Below are positions 57,543-64,000 of a DNA stretch of 64,000 bases, in pieces. A program made the translations under genes and the position numbers. The stretch's first letter is position 1, and each line of letters starts with the position of its first letter. The notes under the pieces were generated by a model, which made no database searches, was not told the origin of the DNA, and saw only the letters and a list, made by a program, of their open reading frames with translations. This DNA comes from Astragalus membranaceus (taxonomy: Eukaryota; Streptophyta; Magnoliopsida; Fabales; Fabaceae), in the NCBI GenBank assembly GCA_039519185.1, contig CM076849.1, forward strand, positions 67,574,784 through 67,638,783, read 5' to 3'.

Positions 57543-60500
57543 ATGGCGGCTAATGAAAATCGTGCTCTCAAAGAGTACGCAACACCTTCAGCAGAGCCAT
57601 CGGCTGCCATTGTACATCCAAATGTGGAAGCAAATAATTTTGAACTCAAAACATCTCTGCTTTCGATGGTACAACAAAACCAATTTTCTGGTTCTCCCAC
57701 GGAGGACCCAAATCTTCATATTTCAATTTTTCTTGAATACTGTGGAACTCTCAAATTAAACGGGGTACCTCCGGATGCCATAAGACTAAAACTCTTCCCT
57801 TTTTCATTAAGGGATAGAGCTAGAGCATGGCTACATTCTTTGCCTTCGGAATCCATTACCAGCTGGGACCAGCTAAAACAAACTTTTCTTGCTAAATTCT
57901 TTCCCCCGAGTAAGACAGCTCAAATGAGAAATCAAATTACTCGATTTTCTCAAAACGACGGGGAATCTCTTTATGATGCTTGGGAACGTTTCAAAGAAAT
58001 GTTAAGGCTATGCCCCCATCATGGACTAGAGAAATGGCTTGTTGTTCACACTTTTTATAATGGATTACAATATGCAACAAGAATGACTATTGATGCAGCT
58101 GCAGGTGGAGCTTTAATGAACAAAAATTTTACCGAAGCTTATGCTCTCGTTGAAGATATGGCTCAAAACCATTGTCAGTGGACAAGTGAGCGAGCCATAA
58201 CGAATAAACCAGCCGCATCAAAAGAGCCAGGTAAGTATGAAATATCTATTGTTGATCATCTTACCTCAAAAGTGGACGCACTTTTTCAAAAATTTGAAAA
58301 ATTAAATGTAAGTGCCGTCTCACAAACTTCTTCTCCTATTACTCCACCATGTGAATTATGTGGGGTTGTTGGCCATATTGGAGCTGAATGCCAGCTTGAG
58401 GCATCTAGTGCTGGAAACGAGCATATTAATTATGCTCAAAAGGAAGATCCGTTTTCAAATACTTATAATCCTGGGTGGAGGAATCATCCAAATTTTTCTT
58501 ATAAAAATCCTCCACCCAATCCAGCACCTAGACCACCTCCTGTCTTTCAAAATCAAAGGGTTTTTAACAACCCACAAAACAACCCACAAAAGTCGAACTT
58601 GGAATTTTTGATGGAAAAATTTGTGTCATCTCAAACAAAACAAAATGAAGAATTCAAAAATCAAACTGGTTATTTGAATGACACACTTATCAAATTAGTA
58701 TCAAAAGTCGACTCTATCACCACTCATAATAAAATGCTTGAAAATCAAATAACTCAAGTGGCAACACAGGTAGCTTCATCCTCTAAGACTTCAGGGGTAT
58801 TTCCTGGGCAACCAGAACAAAATCCAAAAGGCCAAATAAATGCCGTCACCCTTAGAAGCGGAAAACAATTAGAGGAACCAAGAGCAAACCAAGAAAAAAC
58901 TGTGAGTGAAAAACATAATTTACCAGGTGAGCTAGAAAAGAAAGAAAAGGGGAAAGAACCAGAAAAAGAAAGAGAAGAACCACACATCCCCCCTCCACCA
59001 TACAAACCACCCATTCCTTTCCCCCAAAGATTTGCAAAAAACAAAATTGACGAGCAATTCAAAAGGTTTGTCGACTTGCTTAAAAAGCTTTACATCAACG
59101 TTCCTTTCACTGATGCATTGTCTCAAATGCCGTCTTATTCTAAATTTTTAAAAGAAATTTTATCCAAGAAAAGAAAAATAGACGACTATGAGACGATTGC
59201 ATTAACAGAGGAATGTAGTGCAATTATCCAGAACAAGCTGCCACAAAAACTCAAAGATCCAGGTAGTTTTTCCATACCTTGTGTGATTGGTAGTGAAACT
59301 ATAAACAGAGCGATGTGCGATCTAGGAGCCAGTGTAAGTTTGATGCCTCTTTCTCTTTGCAATAGACTAGGGATAGGCGAACTTAAACCCACAAAAATGA
59401 CAATACAGTTGGCAGATCGTTCCGTTAAATACCCCACTGGAATCTTAGAGGATATCCCTATCAAGGTAGGGCAAAATTTTATACCGGTGGACTTTGTTGT
59501 AATGGAAATTGAAGAAGACTCCCAAATTCCTATTCTTCTGGGGAGGCCTTTTTTAGCTACTGCAGGGGCAATAATTGACGTTAAAAACGGTAAGTTGGTT
59601 TTTAATGTGGGGGATGAAAAGGTTGAGTTTGAAGTTTCAAACTTCATGAAAAGTCCATCTGTAAAAGACTCATGCTGCAGGATTGACATTGTAGACTATT
59701 GCGTGCGAGAGTGCTCTTTAGCATCATCTTCACAAGATAGTCTGGAAGATTGCCTTTTAGGCAACACAAATAAAGATGCGGCAAGGGAAACCCAATTCTA
59801 CATAAAACTTTTGGATGAAAATCCACCATCAAAAGAATTGGGTACTGAAACTTTGGGTGAGGAGAAACCTCGACCTCTCCCAAAAGAAACACCAAAAATA
59901 GAACTGAAGCCCTTACCATCATCTCTCAGGTATGAGTTTCTTGGCCCTAATTCTACTTTTCCAGTAATTGTAAATGCAAATTTGAAACAAAATGAGACTG
60001 AAAAATTACTTAATGTTCTCAAGAAGTATCCCAAAGCCATAGGGTATACTATTGAGGACATTAAGGGAATAAATCTGTCAATATGCATACACAGAATACT
60101 ACTGGAAGAGGACTATAAACCTTCTATCGAGCATCAAAGAAGATTAAACCCAAACATGAAAGAGGTTGTAAAAAAGGAAGTTTTAAAACTCCTTGATGCT
60201 GGGATAATATATCCTATTTCCGATAGTAAGTGGGTTAGTCCTGTTCAAGTAGTACCTAAGAAGGGAGGCTTAACAGTTATTAAAAATGAAAAGGATGAAT
60301 GCATTTCCACAAGGACAATCACGGGATGGAGAATGTGTATTGATTACAGAAAGCTTAACAAAGCTACCCGGAAAGATCACTTCCCTCTCCCGTTCATTGA
60401 TCAAATGCTAGAAAGGTTAGCGCGGCACTCACATTTCTGCTATTTGGATGGTTATTCGGGATTTTTCCAAATTCCCATCCATCCTAGCGACCAAGAAAAA

Positions 60501-62582
60501 ACAACTTTCACATGTCCTTTTGGCACTTATGCCTATAGAAGGATGCCCTTTGGTCTATGTAATGCTCCCGCTACCTTTCAAAGGTGTATGATGTCCATAT
60601 TCTCAGACTTTGTTGAAAACATAATGGAAGTGTTTATGGATGATTTTTCCGTCCATGGGTCAAATTTTGAAAACTGTTTAGCCAATCTGGAAAAAGTCTT
60701 AGAAAGGTGTGAGAAGGTGAACCTAGTTCTAAACTGGGAAAAGTGTCATTTCATGGTTAATGAAGGAATTGTCCTAAGGCACTTAATTTCTCACAGAGGT
60801 ATTGAGGTAGACCGTGCAAAAATTGAAGTGATTGAAAAAATGCTACCTCCCACCACAGTAAAAGAGGTGAGAAGCTTTTTAGGCCATGCGGGTTTCTACC
60901 GTCGGTTCATAAAAGACTTCTCAAAAATTTCAAAACCTATGACAAGTCTGCTCCTTAAGGATGCAGCATTTATTTTTAACGATCTTTGTCTTGAAGCTTT
61001 TAACAGGTTGAAAAAGGCTTTAGTTACTGCCCCGATCATACAGCCACCAGACTGGAATCTTCCGTTTGAAATAATGTGCGATGCAAGCGACTATGCAGTT
61101 GGGGCAGTCCTGGGACAAAGAAAAGAAAAAAAATTGCATGCCATATACTATGCAAGCAGGACCTTAGACGAGGCACAAATGAATTACGCCACAACTGAAA
61201 AAGAATTATTGGCGGTAGTTTTTGCCGTTGATAAGTTTCGATCATATCTGGTAGGTTCAAAAATCATCATTTTTACTGATCACTCGGCCATAAAATATTT
61301 GTTAAACAAAAAAGATGCCAAGCCGAGATTGATCCGATGGGTTTTACTCCTACAAGAATTTGATCTTGAAATAAGGGATAAAAAAGGCGTTGAAAATGTC
61401 GTGGCTGATCATTTGTCCCGTCTACAAGGAACAAAAGAAGAAGAGTTGCCGCTTAATGATACATTTTTGGATGATCAACTCTTCTCATTGATCAAATCTG
61501 AAGCACCATGGTATGCAGATTTTGTAAACTACCTTGCAGCAGGAGTACTCCCCCCAGATTTAAATTATCAGCGGAAGAAGAAATTCTTCCATGATCTCAA
61601 ACAGTATTACTGGGACGAGCCGCTGCTTTTTAAAAGGGGAGCTGATGGGGTGTTCAGAAGATGCATTCCGGAAGAAGAGGTAAGTAACATTCTATACCAT
61701 TGTCATTCTTCTTCCTATGGCGGCCATGCCAGTTCTTCAAAAACTGCTACAAAAATTCTTCAATCTGGTTTTTATTGGCCGTCCCTTTTTAAAGACGCGC
61801 ATCAATTCATTTCTAAATGCGACCAGTGTCAACGCACCGGAAATATTTCAAAAAGAAATGAAATGCCCTTAAATAATATCTTAGAGGTTGAAATTTTCGA
61901 CGTCTGGGGTATCGATTTCATGGGACCGTTTCCTTCTTCTTTTGGAAACCAATATATTCTGGTAGCCATTGACTATGTGTCAAAATGGATCGAAGCCATT
62001 GCTTCTCCTACAAACGATGCAAAGGTAGTCATAAAACTTTTCAAAAAAATAATTTTTCCAAGATTCGGGGTCCCTCGTGTTGTCATAAGCGACGGAGGAT
62101 CCCATTTCATCTCAAAACATTTTGAAATGTTACTGCAAAAGTTTGGAGTAAGGCACAAAATTGCAACGCCTTATCACCCTCAAACAAGCGGTCAGGTTGA
62201 GGTATCGAACAGAGAAATTAAAAGTATTTTAGAAAAAACTGTTTCGACTTCAAGGAAAGACTGGTCGGTAAAGCTTGATGATGCTCTCTGGGCTTATCGG
62301 ACTGCGTACAAGACTTCCATAGGAATGACTCCTTTCAAATTAATTTATGGGAAGTCTTGCCACCTTTCGGTAGAGCTAGAGCACAAAGCTTACTGGGCAA
62401 TTAAACGCCTTAACCTGAACATGGAATTAGCCGGAGAAAAACGAAAACTCCAACTAAACGAATTGGAAGAACTGCGAATGGATGCTTATGAGAATGCCAA
62501 ACTTTACAAAGAAAGAACAAAAAATTGGCATGATAAGCGTATTATTCGTAGAGAATTCAAGGAGGGTGACCTGGTGTTATAG
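57543..62582 (+). CDS. Gag-Pol polyprotein of element 3 (1,679 codons to a premature TAG)
   Basis: One open frame encodes gag, protease, RT, RNase H and integrase. Start [16 protein letters not shown] at 57543. Gag domain about residues 45-210; CCHC knuckle [14 protein letters not shown] near 269-282; retropepsin site [11 protein letters not shown] near 590; RT with FMDD near 1031; RNase H with [13 protein letters not shown] near 1178 and [10 protein letters not shown] near 1243; integrase HHCC finger near 1385-1428 and catalytic D,D(35)E at about 1457, 1516 and 1552. The frame ends at GDLVL with TAG (62580-62582); the next 69 codons stay open in the same frame to TGA at 62790-62792, and end with the conserved [12 protein letters not shown] tail. 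All catalytic residues are present. The particle and cDNA are made in the cytoplasm and integrated in the nucleus. Confidence 0.94.
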   Translation: MAANENRALKEYATPSAEPSAAIVHPNVEANNFELKTSLLSMVQQNQFSGSPTEDPNLHISIFLEYCGTLKLNGVPPDAIRLKLFPFSLRDRARAWLHSLPSESITSWDQLKQTFLAKFFPPSKTAQMRNQITRFSQNDGESLYDAWERFKEMLRLCPHHGLEKWLVVHTFYNGLQYATRMTIDAAAGGALMNKNFTEAYALVEDMAQNHCQWTSERAITNKPAASKEPGKYEISIVDHLTSKVDALFQKFEKLNVSAVSQTSSPITPPCELCGVVGHIGAECQLEASSAGNEHINYAQKEDPFSNTYNPGWRNHPNFSYKNPPPNPAPRPPPVFQNQRVFNNPQNNPQKSNLEFLMEKFVSSQTKQNEEFKNQTGYLNDTLIKLVSKVDSITTHNKMLENQITQVATQVASSSKTSGVFPGQPEQNPKGQINAVTLRSGKQLEEPRANQEKTVSEKHNLPGELEKKEKGKEPEKEREEPHIPPPPYKPPIPFPQRFAKNKIDEQFKRFVDLLKKLYINVPFTDALSQMPSYSKFLKEILSKKRKIDDYETIALTEECSAIIQNKLPQKLKDPGSFSIPCVIGSETINRAMCDLGASVSLMPLSLCNRLGIGELKPTKMTIQLADRSVKYPTGILEDIPIKVGQNFIPVDFVVMEIEEDSQIPILLGRPFLATAGAIIDVKNGKLVFNVGDEKVEFEVSNFMKSPSVKDSCCRIDIVDYCVRECSLASSSQDSLEDCLLGNTNKDAARETQFYIKLLDENPPSKELGTETLGEEKPRPLPKETPKIELKPLPSSLRYEFLGPNSTFPVIVNANLKQNETEKLLNVLKKYPKAIGYTIEDIKGINLSICIHRILLEEDYKPSIEHQRRLNPNMKEVVKKEVLKLLDAGIIYPISDSKWVSPVQVVPKKGGLTVIKNEKDECISTRTITGWRMCIDYRKLNKATRKDHFPLPFIDQMLERLARHSHFCYLDGYSGFFQIPIHPSDQEKTTFTCPFGTYAYRRMPFGLCNAPATFQRCMMSIFSDFVENIMEVFMDDFSVHGSNFENCLANLEKVLERCEKVNLVLNWEKCHFMVNEGIVLRHLISHRGIEVDRAKIEVIEKMLPPTTVKEVRSFLGHAGFYRRFIKDFSKISKPMTSLLLKDAAFIFNDLCLEAFNRLKKALVTAPIIQPPDWNLPFEIMCDASDYAVGAVLGQRKEKKLHAIYYASRTLDEAQMNYATTEKELLAVVFAVDKFRSYLVGSKIIIFTDHSAIKYLLNKKDAKPRLIRWVLLLQEFDLEIRDKKGVENVVADHLSRLQGTKEEELPLNDTFLDDQLFSLIKSEAPWYADFVNYLAAGVLPPDLNYQRKKKFFHDLKQYYWDEPLLFKRGADGVFRRCIPEEEVSNILYHCHSSSYGGHASSSKTATKILQSGFYWPSLFKDAHQFISKCDQCQRTGNISKRNEMPLNNILEVEIFDVWGIDFMGPFPSSFGNQYILVAIDYVSKWIEAIASPTNDAKVVIKLFKKIIFPRFGVPRVVISDGGSHFISKHFEMLLQKFGVRHKIATPYHPQTSGQVEVSNREIKSILEKTVSTSRKDWSVKLDDALWAYRTAYKTSIGMTPFKLIYGKSCHLSVELEHKAYWAIKRLNLNMELAGEKRKLQLNELEELRMDAYENAKLYKERTKNWHDKRIIRREFKEGDLVL

Positions 62583-62792
62583 TTCAATTCTAGGCTAAAA
62601 ATTTTTCCGGGAAAATTAAAGTCAAGATGGACCGGTCCTTTTGAAATCCGTAAGGTTTACCCCTTCGGATCTGTAGAGATCTGGAGCGAGAAAACTGGAT
62701 CGTTTAAAGTCAATGGTCAAAGGTTGAAAAATTATTTAATTGGTGACCCAATTGAGAAAGGAACTAGTTTAGTTCTACACAATCCCAATTGA
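62583..62792 (+). pseudogene. C-terminal tail of the element 3 polyprotein beyond the premature stop
   Basis: In frame with the polyprotein: [20 protein letters not shown], then the [18 protein letters not shown] block and a TGA at 62790-62792. This is the normal end of the integrase C-terminal region in this lineage. Separation by a single stop codon suggests recent point inactivation, or a suppressible stop. Confidence 0.85.
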
Positions 62793-63801
62793 AAAATTCT
62801 TTTTGACCGTCAAGCTAGTGACGTTAAAAGAGCGCTGCGTGGGAGGCAACCCATGGCTTAATGTATTTTTCGATTTGTTGAAAAATAAAATACCCCAGGG
62901 CCGAGTATCCTGAACCAGACAGCCAGGTGAGCTCTCCTAACCCCTTTTGTTTTATTTGAAAAATCATTGAGGACAATGCCTAGTCCAAGCATGGGGGGGG
63001 GGGGTATTTTATTGCTTTTATTAGGAATGTCTTTATTGCTTTGCCAAGTTTTTATCTTTTTTATACTTTGAGTTGTATCTGCTCCCTCCATCACGAAACT
63101 TTGTGAACCCTAAGCATGTTTTAGATAAGCCATTTCTGGACAAAAATAATTTTTCAATTTTTCATTAGCATTCATCTAGGTGGACTGGTTGGGAACAACA
63201 AAAATTGTATCATGGTTCGATTTCTACTTCTAGGGCTTTTTCACACACACACACTATTGAGACTATTTTCAGTTATTAATACAAATAGAGGGACTGAAAA
63301 GAAACTAGTAACCTGGTTCTCTTGGTGACATTTACTAGATGCGCGGTTACTGGAGAAAAACGTCTAAGTTGGGGTATAAAAAAAAAAAAATTATATATAT
63401 GTATATATGCAAAACCAATTCAAAAATGCAAAAGTTAGTGCATTTTTATAAATGGTTAGCATATAAAATCAAAAAAAAGAAAAAAGAAAAAATGCTTGAA
63501 TACCCAACGTATAAAGACCCTCCTTTGAGACCCGGTCTTAGTAAATGGAGGACCCAAGCTTAAGAATGTTGGGGAACCGGTTCTATGATGACATGGATAT
63601 CCTCTCCAATGTATTGATACTTTAAATTTGTCTCCCAATTCCACAAGAAGCCCAAAAATAGTAGCTCTCAAACCAAAGTGTTAGAATTGCCCCACAGTTC
63701 ACTTAAGGTTTCGATATGAAAATAATTTTCCTTCAGAATGGGCCTAAAGATTTACACTGTTTTTGCTTGAGGACAAGCAAAGGTTCAAGCATAGGGGAGT
63801 T
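62793..63801 (+). other. 3' non-coding region of element 3 with polypurine tract
   Basis: Begins with the lineage-conserved GCGCTGCGTGGGAGGCAACC (62834-62853). A G-run of 12 at 62992-63003 follows CAAGCAT, and the true polypurine tract AGCATAGGGGAGT (63788-63800) directly precedes the 3' LTR. CAAGCAT appears before both, suggesting a duplicated, degenerate polypurine region. There is no env-like ORF. Confidence 0.7.
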
Positions 63802-64000
63802 TGATAAGTCTATTTTTAGAGTCTTTTTAATAGTTATTTTATTAAGTCTTTTTAGTATTTTAATTATATTTTTGTTCTATTTTACTGCAAATGTTTACTT
63901 TTTATCTTCAGGTTTTATTTTGAAGCAATTTGGGCTGCCTAAGTCTCAGCAGGTCAGAATTCGACTGCATCTTCCAGATTTCGACTGCATCTGTCAGAAT
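63802..64000 (+). repeat. 3' LTR of element 3, first 199 bp
   Basis: Repeats 56134-56332, including the beginning of the GAATTCGACTGCATC array, without a visible difference. It is cut by the window end. Confidence 0.95.

Larger units (their letters stand above)
56134..64000 (+). mobile_element. Element 3: nearly complete Athila-type Ty3/gypsy retrotransposon (runs off the window)
   Basis: 5' LTR 56134-57336, PBS 57343-57360, gag-pol 57543-62792, a 1 kb non-coding 3' region, polypurine tract at about 63789-63801 and the start of the 3' LTR at 63802. Inserted in the gag of element 4; the left flank GCAGG (56129-56133) is half of the expected 5-bp duplication. The 199 bp of 3' LTR visible are identical, as far as I compared, to the 5' LTR, so insertion is recent. 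No env-like ORF lies behind pol. Confidence 0.93.

Overview
The window is a repeat-dense piece of a eudicot plant nuclear genome, most likely a legume. The plant assignment rests on introns with GT..AG borders, plant-only gene families (RGF/GOLVEN peptide precursor, AT-hook/PPC protein) and plant transposon lineages (Athila, CACTA/TNP2, plant Helitron with an RPA-like gene). The legume call is an inference from the overall look of the repeats. I see no bacterial-style operon, CRISPR array, rRNA or tRNA gene. Layout, left to right: a small hAT element (460-1103); a TRIM retroelement (1493-1792); a 10.7 kb CACTA transposon (1807-12503) with a broken TNP2 transposase, a nine-exon transposase_24/Ulp1-like gene, a Helitron end and a host-gene scrap; then an apparently intact four-exon RGF/GOLVEN/CLEL precursor (13065-15066), which no single ORF shows. 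After a second hAT (15786-16635) and a displaced piece of an AHL intron (16688-16863) comes a block of decayed Athila-type retroelements on the minus strand (17554-30651). From about 29.9 kb to 55.5 kb a segment occurs three times in direct orientation: copy A about 29.98-39.79 kb, copy B about 44.21-46.23 kb (truncated), copy C about 49.47-55.49 kb. The segment carries an LTR, a FAR1/MULE-like transposase fragment, a cluster of CGGATTTA palindromes and, in A and C, a complete five-exon AT-hook motif nuclear-localized (AHL) gene. Each copy then took its own insertions: a solo LTR and a 3.6 kb Helitron-derived insert in A; a CACTA end followed by a COP9 signalosome subunit 3 fragment in B; a Tat/Ogre-like element in C, which was itself interrupted by a nearly complete Athila element (56134 to beyond the window end). 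Between A and B lie two foldback Mutator-like elements and a small CACTA. Host genes with an open reading frame are therefore three: one RGF precursor and two AHL paralogs. Everything else with coding potential belongs to, or has been moved by, transposable elements. The least expected structural signals are two insertions of displaced sequence flanked by long target duplications (129 bp and about 57 bp), which resemble repair of staggered double-strand breaks, and family-specific arrays of short palindromic or repeated units in the LTRs of the Athila-type elements.
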